A stretch of DNA of 64,000 bases from Lautropia sp. (GTDB lineage Bacteria; Pseudomonadota; Gammaproteobacteria; Burkholderiales; Burkholderiaceae_E), in assembly GCA_030528325.1 (NCBI GenBank), contig JAUMZD010000002.1, positions 1 through 64,000 on the forward strand, given 5' to 3'. Below are positions 36,294 through 44,704 of this stretch, piece by piece. How positions within the stretch are numbered: position 1 is the stretch's first letter; the number at the start of each line of letters is the position of its first letter. A program made the translations under genes and the position numbers. The notes beneath the pieces are model-generated. The model was given only the letters and a program-made list of their open reading frames with translations. It had not been told where the DNA came from and did not search any database.

Positions 36294-37271
36294 TCAACCC
36301 AGCTGCTCGGTCTCAGCCGTCCTGCGGACCTTGTCCTGCGCCTTCTGGATCCGCTCCAGCAGCTCTTCCAGCCGCAGGTTGGCCCACTCGTTGCCGATCT
36401 GGCAGGTGCCGGCAAACTGATGCCCCCCGCCCCCGAAGCGGGTGCAGAGGTCGCCCACGTCCACGCGGGAGTCGGCGTTGAAGATCGAACGCCCGACCGC
36501 AAACACGGTGTTCGCCTTCTGGCGCCCCCACATCACATGCACCGACATGCTGCAGTTGGGAAACAGGGCATAGACGAGGAAACGGTTCGCGGCGTAGATG
36601 ACCGGTTCGTTCCTCAGATCCAGCACCACGGTCTCTCCATCCACCTGGGCGCAGCGGCGGATCTGCTCGATGGCCAGCGACTCGTGCTCGTGATAGCGAT
36701 GCACGCGGGCCGCCACGTCGGGCAGCGCCAGGATGCGTTCGACATCCATCGAGCGGCAGGCGTCGACCAGCATCATCATCAGCTGCAGGTTCGAGATGTT
36801 GAAGTCCCTGAAGCGCCCGAGGCCCGTGCGCGGATCGGTGAGGAAGGACAGCAGCGTCCAGTCACGCGGGTGCAGCACATCGGCCAGCGTGTAGCTGGCG
36901 CTGCCGGCCTTGTCGGCCGCCTCCAGCAGCTCGGCCGACACGCGCGGGAAACGGGCTTCGCCGCCGAAGTGATCATGGATCACGCGGGAGACGGAGCGTT
37001 CGCCCACCCCCATCACCAGATTGTGATGACCCACCTTCGGCAGCCGCCGTGCGCCCGGTGCCTGATAGTCGAACACCTGACCAGCCTCGGCCACATAAGG
37101 CAGGTTCACCAGCATGTCGCCCTTGCCCACGGGCACCTTGCCATCCTGCACATCCTTCGGATGCACGAACAGCACCGAGTCCACCAGGCCGATATCACGC
37201 AACATCGCAGCGCTTACCAGGCCATCGAAATCAGAGCGGGTAATCAGACGATAGGGTCGGTCGGTTCTCAT
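36294..37271 (-). CDS. DHH-family phosphoesterase-like protein with altered DHH motif
   Basis: A 325-residue protein of the group often annotated as exopolyphosphatase-like DHH phosphoesterases. The first metal motif RSDFDGLVSA (about 11-20) and the C-terminal DHHA1 glycine motif RFGGGGHQFAGTCQ are intact. The DHH motif itself, normally FDHH in relatives, reads VFDYQAPG here, with a nearby GHHN that may or may not substitute. Catalysis is therefore uncertain. ATG 37271 begins at the conserved N-terminus; longer in-frame starts are not supported. It is divergent from aceK. True substrate unknown. Confidence 0.75.
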   Translation of the reverse strand: MRTDRPYRLITRSDFDGLVSAAMLRDIGLVDSVLFVHPKDVQDGKVPVGKGDMLVNLPYVAEAGQVFDYQAPGARRLPKVGHHNLVMGVGERSVSRVIHDHFGGEARFPRVSAELLEAADKAGSASYTLADVLHPRDWTLLSFLTDPRTGLGRFRDFNISNLQLMMMLVDACRSMDVERILALPDVAARVHRYHEHESLAIEQIRRCAQVDGETVVLDLRNEPVIYAANRFLVYALFPNCSMSVHVMWGRQKANTVFAVGRSIFNADSRVDVGDLCTRFGGGGHQFAGTCQIGNEWANLRLEELLERIQKAQDKVRRTAETEQLG

Positions 37272-37503
37272 GGGCACAGCTCGTACAAGCATGCATGGGC
37301 ACACGTTGCCATGCAAGGCAGCCAGTATCCGCCCATGGCCGAGTCTTCCCCCACCAACCCCCGATTCCCGGTTTCATTGCCCGGATCAATGGTCGGACTG
37401 CCCCGCCCTCGCAACAGAGCACCCCTGTCACCCAAGCTCCCAGGCTTGGGGTTTACGCGGAGAGCCCGCTGGCAAGCGCGGCGCCCGCATTAAGATAGCC
37501 CCC
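37272..37503. other. Divergent DHH-gene/aceK intergenic region with 14-mer hairpin
   Basis: 232 bp. At 37431-37450 the arms CCCAAGC and GCTTGGG form a 7-bp hairpin with a 6-nt loop, followed by GTTTA. Its 5' half is the 14-mer CCCAAGCTCCCAGG shared with 20276-20289 and, inverted, 21263-21276. No gene or clear promoter was found. Confidence 0.5.
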
Positions 37504-39315
37504 ATGCACAGAAAATCGCACCCTCGCCCCAGCAACCGCCCCATTCCTCCGGCCCCTGCCAGCATGGGCGCCGAGAGCCTGCCGGCCACCCTGGCTCGCA
37601 CGATCCTGGCCGGCTTCGACCGTCACTATGCCCTGTTCCGCTACAACGCCCAGCAGGCCAAGACCTGCTTCGAGCAGGGCGCCTGGCACAAGATGCGTCA
37701 GCTGGCCACCGAACGGATCACGTTCTATGACCGGCGCGCCCGCGAGGCCATCGAGGCGCTGCGAGCCCAGTTCAACCCGGCCAGCCTGCAGGAAGAAGAC
37801 ACCTGGGCAGCCGTCAAGCAGCACTATGTGCTGCTGCTGGCCGAGCACCAGCAGCCCGAGCTGGCCGAGACCTTCTTCAACACGGTCAGCACCCGGCTGC
37901 TGGATCGGGAGTACTTCCACAACGATTTCATCTTCGTGCGCCCGGCGGTCTCCACCGAGCATCTGGACGCCACGCCCCCCTCCTTCCGGGTCTATTACCC
38001 GGATGCCCAGGGCTGGAAGCACCTGCTTCGGCAGGTGATGATCGATCTGGGGCTATCCTGCGGCTATCAGGATATCGAGAACGATCTGCAGCAGGTGATC
38101 GACGCCTGCCCGGAGATCTTCGGCCCCGATGTCGTCACCTCGCTGGATTGCCAGGTGCATGTGCTTCGCTCACTGTTCTACCGGAACAAGGGGGCCTACC
38201 TGATCGGCCGCATCATCGACGATGGCGAGGTCCAGCCCTTCGCGCTGGCGCTGCTGCGGGACAGCCGTGGCCGCGTGTTCATCGATGCAGTCCTGACCGA
38301 GCCGAAGCGGATCGAGTCGCTGTTCAACTTCTCCCGCGCCTATTTCATGGTGGACATGGCCGTGCCCTCGGCCTATGTGCGCTTCCTGCAGACCTTGATG
38401 CCCACCAAGCCACCGGCCGAGCTGTACACGATGCTGGGGCTTCACAAGCAGGGCAAGACGCTGTTCTATCGCGACCTGCTCCAGCATCTGCACGAATCCT
38501 CCGACCACTTCATCATCGCCCCCGGCATCAAGGGCCTGGTGATGGGTGTCTTCACGCTGCCCTCCTTTCCCTACGTGTTCAAGTTCATCAAGGACAGGCG
38601 CCGCAAGGACATCACGCGCGAGTACATCGAGGATCGCTATCAGCTCGTGAAAGCCCATGACCGGGTGGGCCGGATGGCCGACTCGTGGGAATACTCGGAT
38701 GTACCGTTCCCGAAGCACCGGATGTCGGCCGAACTGCTTGAGGAGCTGAAGGAAACGGCGCCCTCGCTGATCCAGGACGAAGGCGACCGGATCGTCATCC
38801 GCCATCTCTACATCGAGCGTCGGATGGTGCCACTGAACCTGTTCATCGAACAGGCCGACGAGGCACAGCGCGATCACGCCATCAACCAGTACGGTCTGGC
38901 GATCAAGGACATGGTGGCGGCCAACATCTTCCCCGGCGACATGCTCTACAAGAACTTCGGCGTCACGCGCCAGGGCCGGGTGGTGTTCTACGACTATGAC
39001 GAAGTGCTCTACCTGACGGACTGCAACTTCCGCAAGGTGCCCGAACCGCGCACGCCCGAGGACGAAATGGCCTCAGAGCCCTGGTATCCGGTGGCACCGA
39101 ATGATGTGTTCCCGGAAGAGTTTTCCACCTTCCTGCTGGGCAACCCGCTGGTGCGCAAGCCCTTCATGAAGTACCACGCCGACCTGCTGACGCCCGAATA
39201 CTGGCAGGAGAAGCAGAAACGCATCAAAAACGGCATACTTGATGACGTTTTTCCTTACCCGTCCAGGGTTCGCTTTCCCCGGGAAGACGATGGCACCGGT
39301 GCGGCACTGGCCTGA
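37504..39315 (+). CDS. aceK: Isocitrate dehydrogenase kinase/phosphatase
   Basis: A 603-residue bifunctional enzyme that phosphorylates and reactivates isocitrate dehydrogenase, controlling flux between the TCA cycle and glyoxylate bypass. AceK segments are visible: KGAYLIGRII, GIKGLVMGVFTLPSFPYVFKFIKD (nucleotide-binding lysine region), ERRMVPLNLF, GDMLYKNFGVTR and VVFYDYDEVLYLTDCNFR (catalytic/metal loop). It is slightly longer than the E. coli enzyme because of an N-terminal Pro-rich lead of about 20 residues. ATG 37504 is chosen since the upstream open frame crosses a hairpin repeat. Isocitrate lyase and malate synthase are not adjacent. Confidence 0.96.
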   Translation: MHRKSHPRPSNRPIPPAPASMGAESLPATLARTILAGFDRHYALFRYNAQQAKTCFEQGAWHKMRQLATERITFYDRRAREAIEALRAQFNPASLQEEDTWAAVKQHYVLLLAEHQQPELAETFFNTVSTRLLDREYFHNDFIFVRPAVSTEHLDATPPSFRVYYPDAQGWKHLLRQVMIDLGLSCGYQDIENDLQQVIDACPEIFGPDVVTSLDCQVHVLRSLFYRNKGAYLIGRIIDDGEVQPFALALLRDSRGRVFIDAVLTEPKRIESLFNFSRAYFMVDMAVPSAYVRFLQTLMPTKPPAELYTMLGLHKQGKTLFYRDLLQHLHESSDHFIIAPGIKGLVMGVFTLPSFPYVFKFIKDRRRKDITREYIEDRYQLVKAHDRVGRMADSWEYSDVPFPKHRMSAELLEELKETAPSLIQDEGDRIVIRHLYIERRMVPLNLFIEQADEAQRDHAINQYGLAIKDMVAANIFPGDMLYKNFGVTRQGRVVFYDYDEVLYLTDCNFRKVPEPRTPEDEMASEPWYPVAPNDVFPEEFSTFLLGNPLVRKPFMKYHADLLTPEYWQEKQKRIKNGILDDVFPYPSRVRFPREDDGTGAALA

Positions 39316-39425
39316 CATGCACCGTGTCTCCCATCAGCACCGGGCACACGGCGCGAAGCTGCTGCCGGCCGGAAGGCCCGGCATCGTTCCACAGACCTTC
39401 TCTCACGCTTCTATGGAGAATCACC

Positions 39426-40628
39426 ATGACCAATGATCCGATCGTCATCGTTTCTGCCGCACGTACGCCGATTGGCGCCATGCTGGGCGCGCTCTCCAGC
39501 CTGCCCACCCCTGAACTCGGCGCCATCGCCATCAAGGCAGCCGTCGAGCGTGCCGGCCTGAAGCCCGAGCAGGTTCAGGAAGTGCTGATGGGTTGCGTGC
39601 TGCCCGCCGCCCTGGGCCAGGCGCCTGCCCGTCAGGCCACGCTGAAGGCCGGCCTGCCGCTCTCGGCCGGTGCCACCACGCTGAACAAGGTCTGCGGCTC
39701 GGGCATGAAGACCGTGATGCTGGCCCATGACCTGCTGGCGGCCGGCAGCCAGGACATCGTCGTGGCTGGTGGCATGGAAAGCATGTCGAACGCCCCATAC
39801 CTCGTGCCGAAAGGTCGTACCGGCTATCGCTATGGCCACGCCACGATGTTCGACCACATGGCCTATGACGGCCTGGAAGACGCCTACAGCAAGATGCCGA
39901 ACGGCGGTGGCAAGTCGATGGGCCTGTTTGCCGAAGACTGCGCCAACAAGTACAGCTTCTCGCGTGAGGAGCAGGACGCCTACGCGATCGAGTCCTCCCG
40001 CCGCGCCCGCGCCGCCAACGAGAACGGCGACTTCGACTGGGAGATCACCCCTGTCACCATCAGCGGCAAGAAAGGCGACACGGTCATCGACAAGGACGAA
40101 AGCCCGTTCAAGGTCGATCCGTCCAAGATCCCGAACCTGCGCCCGGCCTTCGTGAAGGACGGCACCGTCACGGCCGCCACCTCGTCCTCGATCTCGGACG
40201 GTGCCGCTGCCATGGTGCTGATGCGCCGCTCCACGGCCGACAAGCTGGGCCTGAAGCCGATCGCCACCATCAAGGGCCATGCCACCTACTCTCGTGAGCC
40301 GGAGTGGTTCACGATCGCCCCGGTCGGCGCCATCGAGAAGCTCTACGAAAAAACCGGCTGGAGCACCGACTCGGTCGACCTGTTCGAGATCAACGAGGCC
40401 TTTGCCGTGGTCGCGATGGCCGCGATGAAGGATCACAACATCCCGCACGACAAGGTGAACATCCACGGCGGTGCCGTGGCCCTGGGCCACCCGATCGGCG
40501 CCTCCGGCACCCGGATCATCGTGTCGCTGATCGGCGCCCTGAAGAAGACCGGCGGCAAGCGAGGCATCGCCTCACTGTGCATCGGCGGTGGTGAAGCCAC
40601 CGCGCTGGCCATCGAAATGGAAGGCTGA
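39426..40628 (+). CDS. Acetyl-CoA acetyltransferase (beta-ketothiolase)
   Basis: A 400-residue thiolase that condenses two acetyl-CoA to acetoacetyl-CoA or runs in reverse. Catalytic residues are visible: Cys90 in LNKVCGSGMKT, His in ALGHPIGASG, and Cys in SLCIGGGEATALAIE near the end. The N-terminal VIVSAARTPIGAMLGALS is typical. GGAGAA lies 7 nt before ATG 39426. Biosynthetic PhaA/AtoB type is likely but no phaB or phaC neighbour is present. A strong intrinsic terminator follows at 40676. Confidence 0.95.
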   Translation: MTNDPIVIVSAARTPIGAMLGALSSLPTPELGAIAIKAAVERAGLKPEQVQEVLMGCVLPAALGQAPARQATLKAGLPLSAGATTLNKVCGSGMKTVMLAHDLLAAGSQDIVVAGGMESMSNAPYLVPKGRTGYRYGHATMFDHMAYDGLEDAYSKMPNGGGKSMGLFAEDCANKYSFSREEQDAYAIESSRRARAANENGDFDWEITPVTISGKKGDTVIDKDESPFKVDPSKIPNLRPAFVKDGTVTAATSSSISDGAAAMVLMRRSTADKLGLKPIATIKGHATYSREPEWFTIAPVGAIEKLYEKTGWSTDSVDLFEINEAFAVVAMAAMKDHNIPHDKVNIHGGAVALGHPIGASGTRIIVSLIGALKKTGGKRGIASLCIGGGEATALAIEMEG

Positions 40629-40675
40629 TCACCCCCGCGGACAAGCGGGCTGGCAACAGCCCCGGAAACGGCATA

Positions 40676-40709
40676 GGCTCGGATCGGTGATGACGGATCC
40701 GGGCCTTTT
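40676..40709 (+). terminator. Intrinsic terminator after the thiolase gene
   Basis: A 10-bp stem (40676-40685 GGCTCGGATC with 40696-40705 GATCCGGGCC, one G-T wobble), a 10-nt loop, and TTTT at 40706-40709. It lies 48 bp after the thiolase stop. Confidence 0.8.
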
Positions 40710-40823
40710 ATGTGTCTGGCCAGCGCAGCCATGCCGCCTTCCTGAACGTATCATTCAGCATTCAGTGACCAGACGCCTTGCCGACGAGCCCTCTCCGTCA
40801 GGTGCATGCACCAGGGTGAATGT

Positions 40824-41822
40824 TCATATCTTCCTCAACCGGATCTCGCCCACACTGTGATCAGGGCGCTTGCGCAGCACCAGATTGGCCCGCTCCCGGG
40901 TCGGCACGATGTTCTCTCGCAGGTTGACCAGGTTGATGTCGCGCCAGATCTGGCTGGCCACCTTCAGTGCATCCGCCTCGCTCAGATCCTGGTAATGACG
41001 GAAATAGGAGTCCGGGCGCCGAAAGACCGTGCGCTGGAAAGACAGAAAGCGCTGCTGGTACCAGCGCTCGATATCGGCCTCGGTCGCGTCCACATAAATG
41101 GAAAAGTCGAAGAAATCCGAGACCGTCACGCTCTGGACGGATCCACCCGGCCGCTCGACCCCGCCTGTCTGCAGCACGTTCAGGCCCTCGAAGATCAGGA
41201 TGTCGGGCTGCTCGACCCGCTGGGTTTCATCCGGCAGAATGTCATAGGCCTGATGGGAATACACGGGCGCCTCCACCACCGGCTCGCCTGCCTTCAACGC
41301 CGCCAGAAACGAGATCATCCGCTTGAGGTCATAGCTCTCCGGGAAGCCTTTCCGGTGCATCAGGCCCCGTTCCTCGAGAATCCGGTTCGGGTACAGGAAA
41401 CCATCGGTCGTCACCAGCTCGACCTTCGGATGGTCAGGCCAGCGGGCAAGCAGCGCCTGCAGCACGCGGGCAAAGGTACTCTTGCCCACGGCGACACTGC
41501 CGGCCACGCCGATCACATAGGGACGCACGCCGACGAGGCGCCCCAGGAAATCATCCCGCACGCCCGACAGGGCCTGGGCCGAGCGGAAATGCAGATTGAG
41601 CAGCCTGGACAGCGGCAGATAGACCTCGACCACATCCTGCAGCGAGATCTGCTCGTTGACCCCCCGCAGTGCCTTCAGATCGTCTTCCGACAGCGTCAAC
41701 GGCGTGCTGGAGCGCAACTGCGCCCACTCGGCCCGCGAAAAGGCTTCATAGGCGGAAAACTCAAAATTCTGCATGATCAGCTCGTCAAGCTCGGGCTCGG
41801 TCTGGCCAACAGGCATTGGCAT
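40824..41822 (-). CDS. coaA: Pantothenate kinase (type I)
   Basis: A 332-residue P-loop kinase that performs the first step of coenzyme A synthesis. Walker [56 protein letters not shown] and [12 protein letters not shown] are the CoaA signatures. The C-terminal region [23 protein letters not shown] completes it. ATG 41822 gives a length near the usual 316; the open frame continues to 41948 without conserved sequence. It faces the thiolase gene across a terminator and is divergent from the exopolysaccharide locus. Confidence 0.95.
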   Translation of the reverse strand: MPMPVGQTEPELDELIMQNFEFSAYEAFSRAEWAQLRSSTPLTLSEDDLKALRGVNEQISLQDVVEVYLPLSRLLNLHFRSAQALSGVRDDFLGRLVGVRPYVIGVAGSVAVGKSTFARVLQALLARWPDHPKVELVTTDGFLYPNRILEERGLMHRKGFPESYDLKRMISFLAALKAGEPVVEAPVYSHQAYDILPDETQRVEQPDILIFEGLNVLQTGGVERPGGSVQSVTVSDFFDFSIYVDATEADIERWYQQRFLSFQRTVFRRPDSYFRHYQDLSEADALKVASQIWRDINLVNLRENIVPTRERANLVLRKRPDHSVGEIRLRKI

Positions 41823-42412
41823 CCCCTCAATTCGTTGCCCAGGCACCACCGCCGCCGCACCCTGTTGCACCGCAACGGAATCCTTCGCCACCCTGGCACG
41901 ATGGGCCACCTGCCCCACACCCTGCCCATGCGTGCAGTCGGTTCTCACAGTCAGGTCTCCTCAGTATGCCAGAACGGCCAGAACGCAATGATACCGGTCA
42001 AGCCCGCCTCCTTCAGGTGCGTTTTCTCCGGTTAAACCCGAAGCAGACCCTTGTCACCAATGATGCAATTCCAAGACATTTGTATCGTGATCACGAGCCC
42101 TGAAGCCCTGTGCGCAGCGCAACAACACAACGAAGACTCGCGCGTGTGGCATACTGAATTCATCACTTATTAACATATGCACACAAGGGCATATCGAAAG
42201 TTACGGCCATTCTTCACACTCGCGAGATCATTCCGTTGGAATAGCGCACCGACTACAGGATAGAGTAGCAAACTGGCTGTCGGCCTTTCGGCAGACATTG
42301 TGCGTCAGTTCATCGGTTATCTGCTGTCAGTCTCGCGCAAACCGGCAAACTCACCCCATATGCCAGCCTGAAGACCCGCTATCGGGCCGAATCCTGTCAT
42401 CGTCACACTGCC
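41823..42412. promoter_or_regulatory. Long regulatory region upstream of the exopolysaccharide locus
   Basis: 590 bp without a gene and AT-rich between 42040 and 42260. It contains a 12-bp perfect palindrome TCGTGATCACGA (42085-42096) and an inverted repeat ATATGC-N8-GCATAT (42175-42194). I found no convincing sigma-54 (GG-N10-GC) or sigma-70 promoter. The palindromes are candidate operators for the 21-kb locus. Confidence 0.5.
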
Positions 42413-43012
42413 ATGATCAACATTCGATTCCTGTTCACGTTAGCCCTGGCCTCGATCATCAGTGCCTGTTCCCATCTGCCCTCGGCTCCCGACAAGGCGC
42501 CCGAGCACGATTACGTCTACCAGATCGGCCCTGGCGACGAGCTGGACATCAAGGTCTGGCGCAATCCGGATCTGTCCGTCAAGGTGCCCGTACGCCCTGA
42601 TGGCAAGATCACGGCACCGCTGATCAAGGACATCGTGGCCGTCGGCAAGACCCCGCAGGTACTGGGACAGGAAATCGAAGAGCGTCTGGGCACCTACATC
42701 CGTGACCCAAGCGTTTCCGTCGTCGTCACGAAGATCGTCGGCGACCCGCTGTCGGTCATCCGGGTGATCGGCCAGGCTGAAAAGCCGGGCTCGGTTCCCT
42801 ATCAGCGTGGCATGACCCTGCTGGACGTGATGACCGCCGCCAATGGCTTGACGAACAAGGCAGGTGGCAACAATGCCGTGCTGGTTCGCGCCATCGAAGG
42901 CAACAAGCAGTACCGCATCCGCCTGAGCGACCTGCTTCACCGTGGTGACCCCTCGGCAAACATCGAGATCGCACCGGGCGACGCCATCATGATCCCGGAA
43001 AGCCTGCTCTGA
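42413..43012 (+). CDS. Polysaccharide export outer-membrane lipoprotein (exosortase-A type locus)
   Basis: A 199-residue Wza-like export protein, shorter than E. coli Wza, as in XrtA/PEP-CTERM loci. Lipoprotein signal with lipobox IISAC (Cys19). The Poly_export domain begins YQIGPGDELDIKVWRNPDLS and continues VPVRPDGKITAPLIKD, followed by one SLBB-like domain (VIRVIGQAEKPGSVPYQRGMTLLDVMTAANGL). It likely forms the outer-membrane ring of the exporter. It is the first gene of the same-strand exopolysaccharide locus and lies 96 bp before the chain-length gene. Confidence 0.9.
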   Translation: MINIRFLFTLALASIISACSHLPSAPDKAPEHDYVYQIGPGDELDIKVWRNPDLSVKVPVRPDGKITAPLIKDIVAVGKTPQVLGQEIEERLGTYIRDPSVSVVVTKIVGDPLSVIRVIGQAEKPGSVPYQRGMTLLDVMTAANGLTNKAGGNNAVLVRAIEGNKQYRIRLSDLLHRGDPSANIEIAPGDAIMIPESLL

Positions 43013-43045
43013 TCCAGGCAAGCCTTTCTCTCGTCTCTTCTGGCC

Positions 43046-43068
43046 CGGCCGCCCCGAGGCGGCCGTTT
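43046..43068 (+). terminator. Perfect hairpin within the exopolysaccharide operon
   Basis: An 8-bp perfect stem CGGCCGCC/GGCGGCCG (43046-43053/43058-43065) with a CCGA loop and TTT after it, in the 96-bp gap between the export lipoprotein and chain-length genes. It could be a partial terminator/attenuator that lets the first gene be expressed more strongly. Confidence 0.5.
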
Positions 43069-43108
43069 CCCCCTGTCCGTCGGCGAATCCTCCTTTCTCC
43101 GAAGTCGC

Positions 43109-44704
43109 ATGCTAGAACTTCTGAAGTCCTATAAAACCTACCTGTCCGGTCTGTGGAAGTACCGGTACTGGGGGTTGCTGGCGACCGCCCTGTGCGGCCT
43201 GCTGGGTATCGGCGTCACCGTCATCCTGCCGGGCAACTATGAAGCCACGGCCCGTGCCTATGTGGACACGCAGTCCATCCTCCAGCCCCTGATGCAGGGC
43301 ATGACCGTTCAGCCCAACGTGCAGAACCAGGTGCAGATGATGGCCCGCACGCTGGTGAGCCGCCCCAACCTCGAAACCATCGTCCAGGTCACCGGACTGG
43401 ATCGGGATGTGCAGACGCAGAAGGCACGTGAAGCCCTGATGCAGAATCTTGAACGCAATATCCGCTTCAAGCCCGCCGGCGGCACCAACTTCTACAGCAT
43501 CGAATACCGCCATCCGTCCCAGGAAACCGCGCTGAAAGTGGTGGAAACGCTGCTGGAGCTGTTTGTCAAAGCCACGCGAACCGGCAAGACGACCGATACC
43601 CAGCATGCGGTGGCCTTCATCGACCAGGAGATCGCCAAGGCCCAGCAGTTGCTGCTGGAGACGGAAACCGCACTGAAAGAGTTCAAGATCAAGCACATCG
43701 ACGTGATGCCGAACCTGGCGCAGGACTATGTCTCCCGCTCGGCCGACATCCAGCGTGAGCTGCAGACAGCCCGTCTGGAGTACCGGCAGGCCGTCAATTC
43801 CCGTGCTGCCATTCGCGCCCGTCTGGAAGCCATTCCCGAATACGTCTCGGGCGGCGGCGCCCAGTCCGCCAATGGCGGTGCCACCGAGACCGAACGCCGT
43901 CTCGAGGCCTCTCGCAAGAAGCTGGACGAACTGCTGGTCCGCTACACCGACAAGCACCCGGACGTGCTCAACACGCGCCGCTCGATCAAGGAGCTGGAAG
44001 CCTTGCTGCACGAGGAAGCGCTGCGCCCTGCCGACTCGCGGCCGGGCCCTGGCAAGATGCCCAATCGTCTGTACCAGGAAATCTCGATCACGCTGGCCGA
44101 AGCCGATGCCCGGGTAGCCTCGCTGGCAGCTCGTGTCCATGAGGCCGAAGCACAGGTCAAGCGCTCTCGCGAGATCGCGCTGGCCATCCCGAAGGTCGAG
44201 GCCGAGTACATCCAGCTGAACCGTGACTACGACTCGAACAAGCTGAACTACGAGAAGCTGCTGCAACGCCGTGATGCTGCCCGACTGGCAGGCAGCATCG
44301 AAGAGAACACCGGTTCACGTGAGTTCCGGGTGGTCGATCCCCCACGGGTCAGCCCGAAACCGGTATCACCCAATCGTCCGCTGCTGCTGATCGCCACCTT
44401 CATTCTGTCCGTCGCAGTCGGTCTGGCCGTCGCATTCCTGCGCGAGTTGCAGAACCCGGTGTTCTACGAGCCCAACGCGCTGAAGCAGGCCGTACCGGTA
44501 CCGCTGTTCGGCGCAGTGGGCATGCATCATGACGCAGAGGGCAGCCGACAGCTTCGCAAGAGCCGTCTGAGCTTCATCACGCTGGCAGCGGCCTACGGTC
44601 TGGTGTTCGTCCTGCTGATCCTGTTCTATTTGCTCGACAACGGCCAGCCTGCCAAACCGGCCATCCCCGTCAGTCAGTCCGTCAGCCAAATGATCCTGTC
44701 ATGA
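43109..44704 (+). CDS. Wzz-type chain-length determinant protein (exosortase-A type)
   Basis: A 531-residue polysaccharide co-polymerase. First membrane helix WGLLATALCGLLGIGVTVIL at about 25-44, then the Wzz domain, extended coiled-coil helices (about 150-380, e.g. LLETETALKEFKIKHIDVMP), the GNVR-like region PRVSPKPVSPNRPLLLIA, a second helix at about 425-445 and a C-terminal third helix (LVFVLLILFYLL). Length and order match the TIGR03007-type proteins of XrtA loci. It overlaps the tyrosine kinase gene by 4 bp, its probable partner as the membrane activator of a BY-kinase. Confidence 0.9.
   Translation: MLELLKSYKTYLSGLWKYRYWGLLATALCGLLGIGVTVILPGNYEATARAYVDTQSILQPLMQGMTVQPNVQNQVQMMARTLVSRPNLETIVQVTGLDRDVQTQKAREALMQNLERNIRFKPAGGTNFYSIEYRHPSQETALKVVETLLELFVKATRTGKTTDTQHAVAFIDQEIAKAQQLLLETETALKEFKIKHIDVMPNLAQDYVSRSADIQRELQTARLEYRQAVNSRAAIRARLEAIPEYVSGGGAQSANGGATETERRLEASRKKLDELLVRYTDKHPDVLNTRRSIKELEALLHEEALRPADSRPGPGKMPNRLYQEISITLAEADARVASLAARVHEAEAQVKRSREIALAIPKVEAEYIQLNRDYDSNKLNYEKLLQRRDAARLAGSIEENTGSREFRVVDPPRVSPKPVSPNRPLLLIATFILSVAVGLAVAFLRELQNPVFYEPNALKQAVPVPLFGAVGMHHDAEGSRQLRKSRLSFITLAAAYGLVFVLLILFYLLDNGQPAKPAIPVSQSVSQMILS

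Noticed and set aside
43112..44266. A 384-codon minus-strand open frame across the chain-length gene
   Set aside because: Shadow frame, opposite to a well-supported operon, with no recognisable domain.
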